Shown here piece by piece: positions 15,113 to 21,749 of a stretch of 21,749 nucleotides of DNA. Made by a program: the position numbers and the translations under genes. Location of the stretch: the NCBI GenBank assembly GCA_964505725.1, contig CAZDJK010000034.1:1-21749 (forward strand), given 5' to 3'. This DNA comes from CAVRJC01 sp964505725 (lineage in GTDB: Bacteria > Actinomycetota > Acidimicrobiia > IMCC26256 > DASPTH01). Numbering within the stretch: the first letter of the stretch is position 1; every line of letters begins with the position of its first letter. The notes beneath the pieces were generated by a model. That model was not told the origin of the DNA and searched no databases. It was given only the letters and a program-made list of their open reading frames with translations.

Positions 15113-15889
15113 TTAGCTCTTGAAGAAGATGTAGAAGTTGGCGTAGAGGATCACAACGAGTACAAAGCCGGTGATGATCGCCGCCTGGTGGGTGTCGTAG
15201 ATCGAATTCAAGCCGCCGGCGGCCCTCCCGCCGATCACCCCGAGGGCGTTCAGCTCGAGCAAACCCCACACCACGACCACCACGATCCAGTAACCCATCT
15301 TGTCGCCACTGCTAGAGACGGGCTTGAAGAACTGTGGAAGCGAGAAGAAGTGTGCGGTGCCCACCATGAACATCAGCATCGCGAAGGAGAAGATCGTGTT
15401 CTGCCGCGAGGCCAGCGCGGCCTTCCGGCCGGCGGCCGCGGCATCGGGATTGGCCTCTCCGCCCGCCTGCACGTTCCGGGCGTTGGCGATCACGACCTTC
15501 TGCTTCGGCCAGATGACGAGCCACACGTTGAAGAACATCGTGAGCGCGAGCAGGATGCCGGTCGCGATGCTGATGCCTTCGGTGCTCTTCCAGTAATCGC
15601 CGCTGAAGAGTTCCGCCTTGCCCGGGTTCTGGAACAGCAGGATCAGGATGCCCGTCGCCAGCGTCGCCGCCGCCGCCCAGCGGAACCACCAGAGCGCCCG
15701 CCACGCGAGCTTGTCGAGCGCGTTGTTCCGCGCCGCCGTCTCCATCTCCGCGAACGCCGGCACCTGCACGAAGTTGAAGTAGTACAGGAGGCCGATCCAG
15801 GTGATCCCGACGACCACGTGCAGCCACCGCGAGGCGAAGGCCCCGCCGAGTCGGCTGATGATGTTCACGGCGTCCGCGAGCACGACCAT
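15113..15889 (-). CDS. PuuD-like (urate oxidase N-terminal family) membrane protein without cytochrome c domain
   Basis: A 258-aa polytopic membrane protein resembling the membrane domain of PuuD (Urate_ox_N/DUF989). The family mark RWLHVVVGITWIGLLYYFNF is at 21-40. Six hydrophobic helices fall at about 22-43, 68-87, 107-127, 164-184, 200-219 and 237-256, with His24, His180 and His234 near membrane faces as possible haem or metal ligands. PuuD proteins that act on urate carry a C-terminal cytochrome c; no CxxCH is present here, so urate oxidation is doubtful. ATG at 15889 is chosen since the family sequence begins there and a purine-rich GGACGGGGG precedes it; the frame remains open far upstream, but that part is antisense to other genes. 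Confidence 0.75.
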   Translation of the reverse strand: MVVLADAVNIISRLGGAFASRWLHVVVGITWIGLLYYFNFVQVPAFAEMETAARNNALDKLAWRALWWFRWAAAATLATGILILLFQNPGKAELFSGDYWKSTEGISIATGILLALTMFFNVWLVIWPKQKVVIANARNVQAGGEANPDAAAAGRKAALASRQNTIFSFAMLMFMVGTAHFFSLPQFFKPVSSSGDKMGYWIVVVVVWGLLELNALGVIGGRAAGGLNSIYDTHQAAIITGFVLVVILYANFYIFFKS

Positions 15890-15926
15890 GTTCACAAACC
15901 CCCGTCCGAGAGCTTCGGCGCGGCGC

Positions 15927-15935
15927 AACGTATCA
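15927..15935 (-). promoter_or_regulatory. Putative extended -10 promoter for the PuuD-like operon
   Basis: On the minus strand TGATACGTT (15935-15927) is an extended -10 box (TGN-TACGTT). Transcription would start near 15920, leaving a leader of about 30 nt with the purine-rich site before ATG 15889. No obvious -35 is needed with an extended -10. This would drive the seven-gene unit down to 9752. Confidence 0.4.
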
Positions 15936-15975
15936 CCGCGGCTCCGCCGGGGTCGGGGACCCTCGCCCTCACAGC

Positions 15976-16012
15976 TTGCCCTTCTCCGCGAATCGGGCAT
16001 AACGTCTGATTC
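15976..16012 (+). promoter_or_regulatory. Putative leaderless promoter of the LysM gene
   Basis: TTGCCC (15976-15981), an 18-bp spacer and TAACGT (16000-16005) form a recognisable -35/-10 pair. The GTG start at 16013 lies 7 nt after the -10, so the message should be leaderless. A 6-bp inverted repeat, CGAATC (15989-15994) with GATTCG (16008-16013), brackets the -10 box and could be an operator. Confidence 0.5.
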
Positions 16013-16768
16013 GTGACCAGAGCGTCGAGGCCGGTCGGGAGCACGACGACCTCCCGGCTCGTCGCCGCGCTCGTGCTCGTGGGGCTCGTCGGAGCCGAGG
16101 CCGCGGTCGCGGTCGGGCTGCACGCGCTGGGAACCCGGGCGCCGTTCCGCATCGACTGGTCCCACCTGGGTGCCTGGGTGGGTGCGTCCGACCCGGTCGA
16201 CGCGGTCGCGGCGCTCGTGCGCCTCGCGGCCCTCGGTGCCGCCTGCTGGTTGGTGCTCGTGACCGTGGCCTACGCAGCCGCACGCGGGACGGGCGCCGAC
16301 CGTACGGCATCGTCGATCGACCGCGCCGTCCTGCCCGCGGTCGTCCGGCGCCTCGTCGACGCGGCGGTCGTCGCCCTCGTCGCGGGATCGCTCGCCACCC
16401 CGGCGGGCGCCGCGCCGCCGCCCCGGTCGGGCACGGCCGCGCCGTCGGGCACGGCCCAGCCGTCGGCGACGGTCGTGGTGCGCGACGGGCGCATCCCCTC
16501 GGTGCCGCCCGCCATCCCCGTCGCGGTGGTCACCGCGGCCGCGGCGCGGGGCGCCGCCGATGACGTGGTCGTGGCCGCCGGCGACAACCTGTGGACGCTG
16601 GCATCGACGCGACTCGCGGCCGCGCGTGGCGTGGCGCCGGGCGTGCTCGCCGACGCCGAGGTCGCCTCCTACTGGCGGGTGGTGTGCGAGCTCAACCGCG
16701 CCCACCTGCGCTCGGGCAACCCCGACCTCGTGTACCCGGGTGAGGTCGTCACCCTCCCGCACCCGTGA
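16013..16768 (+). CDS. Membrane-anchored LysM domain protein
   Basis: A 251-aa protein with hydrophobic helices at about residues 14-38, 64-90 and 113-133, a Pro/Ala/Thr-rich linker (about 134-185) and a C-terminal LysM-like domain (186-249). The LysM core is recognisable in VVAAGDNLWTLAST and the closing NPDLVYPGEVVTLP, with a longer middle than usual. LysM domains bind peptidoglycan or chitin-like glycans, so the C-terminus probably faces the cell wall. Similar membrane-LysM arrangements occur at the start of actinobacterial LysM-BTAD proteins, but no BTAD domain is present here. The GTG start follows a leaderless-type promoter. The last 20 bp overlap the end of the convergent FGGY kinase gene. 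Confidence 0.8.
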   Translation: MTRASRPVGSTTTSRLVAALVLVGLVGAEAAVAVGLHALGTRAPFRIDWSHLGAWVGASDPVDAVAALVRLAALGAACWLVLVTVAYAAARGTGADRTASSIDRAVLPAVVRRLVDAAVVALVAGSLATPAGAAPPPRSGTAAPSGTAQPSATVVVRDGRIPSVPPAIPVAVVTAAAARGAADDVVVAAGDNLWTLASTRLAAARGVAPGVLADAEVASYWRVVCELNRAHLRSGNPDLVYPGEVVTLPHP

Positions 16769-18107
16769 CCGGCCACATCGCCGCGTACCGCTGGTAGCGC
16801 TCCTCGGTGGCGGCCCGCCACGCCGGCCGGGGCTCGAGCTCGCGCCCGACCCGGGCCCACCGGCGGCCGTCGGCCATCGCGGTCGGCGCCTCCAGCCCGG
16901 CCGCGAGCCGCGCCAGCCACGCCGAACCGAGCGCGGCGCCGGCGGGCACCTCTGTGCAGGCCACGGGGAGCCCGGTGACGTCGGCGAGCGCCTGCATCCA
17001 CTCGTCGCTCGCGCTCCCGCCCCCGCACGCCACGACCCGCCGCGGGTCGCACCGGCCGGTGCTGCGCGCGGCCTCGACCACGCGGCGCACCGCGAAGCCC
17101 GACGCCTCGCGCACGGCGCGCCGGAGGGCGGTCGCGTCGTGCGCGATGTCGAGCTCGGCGAACGCGGCGCGGACGAGGGGCTCCGACACGGGCGCGTGCT
17201 CGACACGGGGCGAGGGCACCCAGACCGGTACCCGCCCCGGATCGGCGGGCTCGCCGCTGTCGGAGCCGTTCGCCCCGCCGAGCAGGCCGAGCGCCCAGTC
17301 GACGAACAGCCCGCCCGCGTGGCTCGGGCCGCCGACCAGGTACCGGCCCGGAGTGGTGTGCGGCACCGTCAGACACCCCTGCGCGGCGACCTCCTCGTCG
17401 ACGACCGCCCACACGATCAGGGTCGATCCGACCAGCACCAGGACGTCGCCGACTTCGTCCGCCCCCGCCACGATCTGCTCCGCGAGCGCGTCGATGCTCC
17501 CCGACGCGAGCACCGGCCCCCCGTCGGGCAGGCGCCCGGCCGCCCACGCGGTCGGCACGACCTCGGGCAGCTTCTCGACCGGGACCCCGACCCGGCGCGC
17601 GATTGCGGGGTCCCACCCGGTGAAGTCGAAGAGCGGATGGGCCATCACCGCGGTGGTGGAGTCGAGCACCGCCGCCCCTGCGAGCGCGAAGTTGGCGACG
17701 GTCTGCGCGGGCCACAACCCGGCTGCTTCGGGCGCCGCGTCCGCCGCCCAGCGCGCGAACCCGGCGAGCTCGGGCGCGCCGTCCAGCTCCCCGCGCTCGT
17801 CGCCGTAGAGCAGCCCGGGGAGGAGCGGCACGCCGGCGCGGTCGACCGCCGTGAGCGACGGCACCATCGCGGCCACGCTCACGCCGCGGGCGTCGCGCAC
17901 CCGGAAGCCGTCCCGCTCGAGCTCGTCCAGCGCGCGCCGGGGCCCGTCGCGCCACGCGGCAACCGCGTCGTGCTCGAGGCGGTGTGGCGCCGGGAGCGTG
18001 TACCGGTGCGGGACGCGCGCCGACGCGAGGACGCGGCCGTCGCCGTCGGCCGCCACCGCCTTCACCGACGACGTGCCGATGTCGATCCCGACGGTCGCCT
18101 CCGTCAC
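16749..18107 (-). CDS. FGGY-family carbohydrate kinase (xylulokinase-like)
   Basis: A 452-aa ATP-dependent sugar kinase. The N-terminal ATP/phosphate motif VGIDIGTSSVKAVAADGDG lies at 6-24; the catalytic base is probably Asp206 in ASGSIDALAEQ; VLVGSTLIVW (224-233) replaces the usual glycine-rich GTS loop; and the late adenine-binding motif is CGGGSASDEWMQ. It lacks the glycerol-kinase signature blocks found in GlpK at 6963. The substrate (pentulose or another polyol/ketose) cannot be read off. GTG at 18107 overlaps the phosphatase stop as GTGA, so the pair is translationally coupled, and longer in-frame starts lie inside that gene. Its 3' end overlaps the convergent LysM gene by 20 bp. Confidence 0.86.
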   Translation of the reverse strand: MTEATVGIDIGTSSVKAVAADGDGRVLASARVPHRYTLPAPHRLEHDAVAAWRDGPRRALDELERDGFRVRDARGVSVAAMVPSLTAVDRAGVPLLPGLLYGDERGELDGAPELAGFARWAADAAPEAAGLWPAQTVANFALAGAAVLDSTTAVMAHPLFDFTGWDPAIARRVGVPVEKLPEVVPTAWAAGRLPDGGPVLASGSIDALAEQIVAGADEVGDVLVLVGSTLIVWAVVDEEVAAQGCLTVPHTTPGRYLVGGPSHAGGLFVDWALGLLGGANGSDSGEPADPGRVPVWVPSPRVEHAPVSEPLVRAAFAELDIAHDATALRRAVREASGFAVRRVVEAARSTGRCDPRRVVACGGGSASDEWMQALADVTGLPVACTEVPAGAALGSAWLARLAAGLEAPTAMADGRRWARVGRELEPRPAWRAATEERYQRYAAMWPVTGAGG

Positions 18108-18928
18108 CGCGATGGCCCCAGTGCCGCCAGCACCTCCTCGTGCAGGAACCCGTTGGTGACGACGGCATCCCCGCCGTCGGCGCGGGTGGTGCCGGTGAAG
18201 TCGGTGAACCGCCCGCCCGCCTCCTCCACGACGACGAGCGGCGCGGCGAGATCCCAGAGCTCCAGGCCGCCGGTCTCGAGCGAGATGTCGATCGAGCCGT
18301 CGGCCACGAGCACGTGCCCCCAGAAGTCGCCGAACGCGCGCGAGCGCCAGCAGCGGCGCGCGAGCGCCAGGAGCTCGGTGCCGCGGCCCGCATGCTCGAA
18401 CGCATCGACCGAGTCGTAGGAGAGGTGCGCGTCCTCGATGCGCCGCACCTCGGACACCCGGACGAGATCGCCGTTGCGGAAGGCGCCCCCGCCGCGCACC
18501 GCCCACCAACGCGTGGCGAGCGCGGGTGCCGACACGACGCCCACGGCGAGTGCGCCGTCACGTTCGAGAGCGATGAGCGTCGCCCATACCGGGATGCCGC
18601 GCGCGTAGCTCTTGGTCCCGTCGATCGGGTCGACGATCCAGCGGCGGCCGGAGTCGCCGCCCTCGCGCTGCCCGCGCTCCTCGCCGAACACCGCGTCGCC
18701 CGGTCGCGCGCGACCCAGCTCCGTCAGCAGCATGTCCTCGGTGGCGCGGTCGGCCTCGGTGACAGGAGTGAGATCGGGCTTGGTCTCGACGACGAGATCA
18801 CCCGCCCGGAAACGACGGAGGGTGAGCCGGTCGGCCGCGTCGGCCAGCTCGAGCGCAAGGGCGAGGTCGGGGTCGATGCCCGAATGTAGCCCTCGTGCTT
18901 GTCCGCGCCCGCGTACGGTCGCGATCAT
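18104..18928 (-). CDS. Inositol monophosphatase family phosphatase, histidinol-phosphatase-like
   Basis: A Mg-dependent, lithium-sensitive-type phosphatase of the inositol monophosphatase family, 274 aa from ATG 18928. Metal motifs: FGEE (81-84), IVDPIDGTKSYARGIP (98-113) and the C-terminal LELWDLAAPLVVVEEAGG. The KSYARGIPVWATLIAL segment resembles actinobacterial histidinol-phosphatases (HisN), but no his genes are near and coupling to an FGGY kinase argues for a sugar phosphate. Start is uncertain: the family homology begins around DLALALELADAADR (21-34), and the 20 residues before it (GRGQARGLHSG) look non-family. ATG 18937 would even overlap the divergent APH start. No ATG/GTG/TTG lies nearer. 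Confidence 0.85.
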   Translation of the reverse strand: MIATVRGRGQARGLHSGIDPDLALALELADAADRLTLRRFRAGDLVVETKPDLTPVTEADRATEDMLLTELGRARPGDAVFGEERGQREGGDSGRRWIVDPIDGTKSYARGIPVWATLIALERDGALAVGVVSAPALATRWWAVRGGGAFRNGDLVRVSEVRRIEDAHLSYDSVDAFEHAGRGTELLALARRCWRSRAFGDFWGHVLVADGSIDISLETGGLELWDLAAPLVVVEEAGGRFTDFTGTTRADGGDAVVTNGFLHEEVLAALGPSR

Positions 18929-18935
18929 CCGGGCC

Positions 18936-19934
18936 ATGGATGCGCACCCGCTCGCCGAATCGATCGCCTCGCTCGTCGCCGGCGCGTCGAGCCGGGAGCC
19001 GATGGTGAGCGCCGACTCGAAGTCGGGGGCGCGCTTCGAGCGCGTCGTGATCGACGGGGAGTCGTACGTGCTCAAGCTCGTCGACGTGTCGCACGACTGG
19101 ATCGCGCGCCAGACCGGCGACATCGGGTGCTGGCCGGTGGCGGTGTGGCAGTACGGCCTCGTCGACCTCGCGCCGCCGTGCATCGACCCGACCATCGTGG
19201 GTGCGGCACGCGAGGGGCGCACCGGTGCGGTGCTGATGCGCGACGTGGGAGCGTGGCTCGTACCCGAGGGCGACGACCCGCTCCCCCTCGATCAGCACCT
19301 GCGCTTCCTCGACCACCTCGCGCGGCTCCACGCCGCGACCTGGGGCTGGCACGACACCGTGGGGCTCTGTCCGCTCGCCAACCGCTACGCGTTCTTCTCG
19401 CCCACCGCGCTCGCGTGCGAGCGGGAGCTGGGCTTCCCCGAGCCCGTGCCCCGCATCGCGACCGACGGCTGGGCGCGCCTGCGCGACGTGGCGCCCGACG
19501 TCGCGGCGGCGCTCGCACCGCTCCACGCGGCGCCGTGGGTACTGGCCGACGCGCTGTCGACCACGCCGCGGTCCTTCCTCCACGGCGACTGCAAGGTGGC
19601 CAACCTCGGGAGCCTCCCGGACGGCCGTACCGCGTTCGTCGACTGGTCGCTGTGCGGCGAGGGCCCGCCGCTCGCCGAGCTCGCGCACTACCTCGGGCTG
19701 AACGTCGCGCGCCTCCCGATCGGGCACACGAAGGAGGACACCATCGACGCCTACCGCTCGTCGCTCGAACGCGCGGGAGTCGCAACCGACCCGTGGTGGG
19801 ACCGTCAGCTCCGCCTCTGCCTCCTCGGCGTGATGGTGCTGCTCGGGTGGGAGAAGGCGTTCGACTCCACGGGCGACGAGCTCGCGTGGTGGAGTGAGCG
19901 CACGTACGAGGGGATCGCGGAGCTCGCTCGCTGA
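18936..19934 (+). CDS. APH-fold phosphotransferase (aminoglycoside phosphotransferase / choline kinase-like)
   Basis: A 332-aa kinase-fold protein. N-lobe with SADSKSGARFERVVI and ATP-binding Lys47 (YVLKLVD); catalytic loop FLHGDCKVANLG (214-225) with Asp218 and Asn223; metal Asp236 in AFVDWSLCGEGPPLAELAHY (233-252). These are the marks of the APH family, which phosphorylates small molecules such as aminoglycosides, homoserine, choline or sugars; many actinobacterial members are of unknown substrate. Nothing points to drug resistance here. ATG at 18936 gives a normal N-terminus; there is no Shine-Dalgarno, but TACGGT at 18914-18919 could be a -10 with a very short leader. It stands alone on the plus strand between two minus-strand units. 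Confidence 0.85.
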   Translation: MDAHPLAESIASLVAGASSREPMVSADSKSGARFERVVIDGESYVLKLVDVSHDWIARQTGDIGCWPVAVWQYGLVDLAPPCIDPTIVGAAREGRTGAVLMRDVGAWLVPEGDDPLPLDQHLRFLDHLARLHAATWGWHDTVGLCPLANRYAFFSPTALACERELGFPEPVPRIATDGWARLRDVAPDVAAALAPLHAAPWVLADALSTTPRSFLHGDCKVANLGSLPDGRTAFVDWSLCGEGPPLAELAHYLGLNVARLPIGHTKEDTIDAYRSSLERAGVATDPWWDRQLRLCLLGVMVLLGWEKAFDSTGDELAWWSERTYEGIAELAR

Positions 19935-19939
19935 CGCGA

Positions 19940-19955
19940 CGCGCGTTGGCGCGCG
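19940..19955. terminator. Short hairpin at a convergent junction
   Basis: CGCGCG (19940-19945) and CGCGCG (19950-19955) form a 6-bp stem around TTGG. It lies in the 25-bp gap between the APH stop (19934) and the class II aldolase stop (19960), so it could end both transcripts. The stem is short, and GC-rich repeats arise by chance in this genome. Confidence 0.35.
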
Positions 19956-19959
19956 GCGG

Positions 19960-20757
19960 TCAGTCGAGCAGGTCGGGGTGCTCGCGGACGATCGTCTGGT
20001 ACAGGGGCTGGAAGCTCACGTAGCCGCTGACCGGCGCACCGACCTGGCTGCGCGTGAGCCGGGCCATGTCGGGTTCGATCGTCACCGGCGTGCCCGCAGC
20101 CTCGGCGAGCAACTGCGCGTGGCACGTGCGCTCCATGGTGATGAACCACCACACCGCCTCGTCGACCGAGTGGCCGACGGTGAGCAGCCCGTGGTTGCGG
20201 AGGATCACCGCCTTGTTGCCGCCCAGCGCGTGCGCGATCCGCTTGCCCTCCTCGGGGTCGAGCACGACGCCGGTGTAGTCGTCGAAGAGCGAATGGTCTT
20301 CGTAGAACGCGCACGCGTCCTGCGTGAGCGGGTCGAGGAGACGACCGAGCGACGACCACGCCTTGCCGAACATCGAGTGCGAGTGCGCCGCCGCGACCAC
20401 GTCGGGTCGGGCGGCGTGGACGCTCGAATGGATCGCGAACGCAGCCGTGTTGACGGCGGCTTCGCCCTCGACCACCCGGCCCTGCGCGTCGACGAGGATC
20501 AGGTCGCGCGTGCAGATGTGCGCGAACGGCATCCCGAAGGGGTTCACCCAGAAGTGGTCGGGCCACTCGGGGTCGCGCGCGGTGATGTGCCCGGCGATTC
20601 CCTCCTCGAAGCCGAGCGCGGCGAAGAGACGGAAGCCCGCCGCCAACCGCTGCTTGCGGTGCAGCCGCTCCTCGGCGACCGACGCGAACTTCGGCAGGTA
20701 TCCACCCGCCGCGAGCAGCTCCTCGAAGTCACCCGATGTTCCGTCCTGCTCGGACAT
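19960..20757 (-). CDS. Class II aldolase / adducin family protein
   Basis: A 265-aa zinc-dependent class II aldolase/adducin-fold protein. Seen: FRLFAALGFEEGIAGHITARD (42-62), the opening helix and strand of the fold; FWVNPFGMPFAHI (69-81); zinc ligands His125 and His127 in AAHSHSMFGKAWSSLGR; and the third zinc ligand His189 in LRNHGLLTVG. Members include fuculose- and ribulose-phosphate aldolases/epimerases, but this long branch with an N-terminal extension is mostly uncharacterised and may not act on sugar phosphates. The ATG at 20757 is set by a strong GGGGAGGT Shine-Dalgarno sequence 5 nt upstream; the longer frame would translate a tandem repeat (NRDTGDRDTG) and is rejected. Confidence 0.88.
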   Translation of the reverse strand: MSEQDGTSGDFEELLAAGGYLPKFASVAEERLHRKQRLAAGFRLFAALGFEEGIAGHITARDPEWPDHFWVNPFGMPFAHICTRDLILVDAQGRVVEGEAAVNTAAFAIHSSVHAARPDVVAAAHSHSMFGKAWSSLGRLLDPLTQDACAFYEDHSLFDDYTGVVLDPEEGKRIAHALGGNKAVILRNHGLLTVGHSVDEAVWWFITMERTCHAQLLAEAAGTPVTIEPDMARLTRSQVGAPVSGYVSFQPLYQTIVREHPDLLD

Positions 20758-20767
20758 GCCCGACCTC

Positions 20768-20819
20768 CCCGTGTCCCGATCGCCCGTGTCCCGATTGGAG
20801 GCGTGTCCCTCCGAGGGTA
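20768..20819 (-). promoter_or_regulatory. Leader with tandem direct repeats before the class II aldolase gene
   Basis: CCCGTGTCCCGAT occurs at 20768-20780 and again at 20783-20795 (15-bp period), with a third partial copy (GTGTCC) at 20803-20808. A small inverted repeat GGAGG/CCTCC spans 20797-20812. On the minus strand TACCCT (20819-20814) could be the -10 box, so the repeats would fall just after the transcription start, a suitable place for a repressor. The rest of the gap 20820-20867 shows nothing clear. Confidence 0.35.
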
Positions 20820-20867
20820 CCGGAGCGCGACGGCGTGAACGGCGGCCCCGACCGCTCGGCTGCGGAT

Positions 20868-21749
20868 TCAGCGCTTCGAGGTGGTGCGCGTCCGTTCGGC
20901 CGGGAGCGCCTCGATCCGGTTCATGACCCAGTCCATCGCGAGGACGCCTCCGGGCTTGCTGAAGTGCACGCCGTCGTAGCGGAGTTGTTGCCCGTCGACG
21001 GTGTTGCGGTACTTGCCGTAGGGGCACGCGTACTGGTGGAGATCGACGACGCTCGCCTCCTGGGGACGCGTCGCGGCCGCCTGGCGGTAGAGCTCGTTGA
21101 GGTGGTCGATCCGCGCGTCCGAGTTCTCCGGCAGCTCCGTGTCGTTGACCCCCGTGTCACGCCGGTTGCACGGGCTCGTCAGCACGACCACGTGCGCGCC
21201 CCCGGACGCGAGCTGCGAGATCACGTGCTCGGTGCCCGCGAGGAACCACTTGTCGAATGCCAGTGTCCCGAAGGCGAGCACCTTGCCCTCCACGAGACGG
21301 TCATAGGTCTCCCACACGTCGGAGAGGACGATCACGGTCGTCGGCGCGACCGACTGGAGCCACTGCGGGCGCGACTCCCGCCAGGGTTCGCATTGAGGTC
21401 CACCGTCCTCGACGGTGCCGTCGGGGAGGACCCGGTCGCCCGCGAACAGGTTGCACCCGAGCGTGTCCTCGCCGACGAGGCGCACGTCGGGGTACTTGTC
21501 CTGGTCGAACCCGAACGCGAGGGTGAGCGAGACGGAGTCGCCGGTGACCACGAACATCTGCGAGGGGGGCGCGTCGGCCTTGGCGTCGGTGGGGGGTGGG
21601 CTCGGGAGCCGGGACGAGTTGAGCGCAACCGCCGGAGACGGCGGCGCCACACTCGTGGCCACGAACGCGCCCACCACCGTCGCCGCGACCACCGTCCCCG
21701 CCGCCGCCCACAACACCCGCGGCGCGAACCGCCGCTCCCGGATCGGACG
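20868..21749 (-). CDS. C-terminal part of acyltransferase-SGNH fusion protein (5' end outside window)
   Basis: A partial gene; the frame runs open to the right edge. The first residues, RPIRERRF, look like the end of an acyltransferase-3 (OafA-type) membrane domain, then one hydrophobic helix (LWAAAGTVVAATVVGAFVATS), a Pro-rich linker, and an extracytoplasmic SGNH domain. The SGNH nucleophile motif is VVTGDSVS, and the catalytic Asp/His pair sits in DGVHFSKPGG near the end. Such proteins transfer acetyl or other acyl groups to cell-surface polysaccharides, with the SGNH domain acting outside the membrane. A GTG at 21716 could start a shorter stand-alone SGNH protein, but the RPIRERRF segment favours the fusion. 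The acceptor is unknown. Confidence 0.8.
   Translation of the reverse strand, partial: RPIRERRFAPRVLWAAAGTVVAATVVGAFVATSVAPPSPAVALNSSRLPSPPPTDAKADAPPSQMFVVTGDSVSLTLAFGFDQDKYPDVRLVGEDTLGCNLFAGDRVLPDGTVEDGGPQCEPWRESRPQWLQSVAPTTVIVLSDVWETYDRLVEGKVLAFGTLAFDKWFLAGTEHVISQLASGGAHVVVLTSPCNRRDTGVNDTELPENSDARIDHLNELYRQAAATRPQEASVVDLHQYACPYGKYRNTVDGQQLRYDGVHFSKPGGVLAMDWVMNRIEALPAERTRTTSKR

Noticed and set aside
14012..16009. 665-aa plus-strand open frame
   Set aside because: Antisense to the flavoprotein and the PuuD-like gene; no recognisable motif; His/Glu/Arg/Asp-rich shadow composition.
15890..17206. Long N-terminal extension of the PuuD-like frame
   Set aside because: The extension is antisense to the LysM gene, runs through a promoter region and has no domain; the family start fits ATG 15889.
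18612..18935. N-terminal extension of the APH frame
   Set aside because: It lies antisense to the phosphatase gene and is Ser/Arg-rich without structure; the kinase N-lobe begins after ATG 18936.
18936..19934. Aminoglycoside resistance gene
   Set aside because: Only the general APH fold is visible; no resistance-subfamily signature and no mobile context, so drug resistance is not supported.

Overview
This window reads as chromosomal DNA from a high-GC actinobacterium. Lineage clues are a PimB-like mannosyltransferase, an F420-type luciferase-like oxidoreductase, a DUF3040 protein, very frequent GTG starts, and several start codons lying 6-7 nt after a TANNNT -10 box (leaderless genes). The mix would suit Acidimicrobiia or relatives, but that placement is an inference. 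Coding is dense: the longest non-coding gap is about 120 bp. I see no rRNA, tRNA, CRISPR array, insertion sequence or prophage gene.

Layout. (1) 1-853, minus: a DUF3040 membrane protein followed by a MerR-like regulator that lacks a conventional start. (2) 935-2805, minus: a Nudix hydrolase translationally coupled to DNA polymerase IV, divergent from a small membrane protein (2841-3128). A long inverted repeat at 3143-3194 closes the convergent junction. (3) 3219-6893, minus: a tight four-gene unit of phosphofructokinase, TesB thioesterase, threonine aldolase and a PIG-L/LmbE deacetylase. It diverges from glycerol kinase (6963-8483). (4) 8493-9668, minus: an AlaC-like transaminase with its own leaderless promoter. 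(5) 9752-15889, minus: a probable seven-gene operon with three 4-bp overlaps: a PuuD-like membrane protein, a ferredoxin-reductase-type flavoprotein, a PimB-like glycosyltransferase, an unknown 4-TM protein, an SRPBCC protein, a ROK glucokinase and an LLM oxidoreductase. A hairpin follows it. (6) 16013-16768, plus: a membrane-anchored LysM protein. (7) 16749-18928, minus: an inositol-monophosphatase-family phosphatase coupled to an FGGY sugar kinase. (8) 18936-19934, plus: an APH-fold phosphotransferase. (9) 19960-21749, minus: a class II aldolase/adducin protein, and the C-terminal part of an acyltransferase-SGNH protein cut by the window edge.

Functionally the region is central carbon and sugar-phosphate metabolism (PFK, GlpK, ROK, FGGY), amino-acid interconversion (AlaC, LtaE), envelope glycolipid and surface functions (PimB, LysM, acyltransferase-SGNH), and DNA damage tolerance (DinB plus Nudix). 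The PFK carries Asp104/Lys124, the residue pair of pyrophosphate-dependent enzymes. No obvious new multi-gene defence or mobile system is present. The best second-look items are the long inverted repeat, the PPi-type PFK, the start-less MerR frame with a possible +1 shift from DUF3040, and the PuuD-PimB operon with its unrecognised membrane protein.
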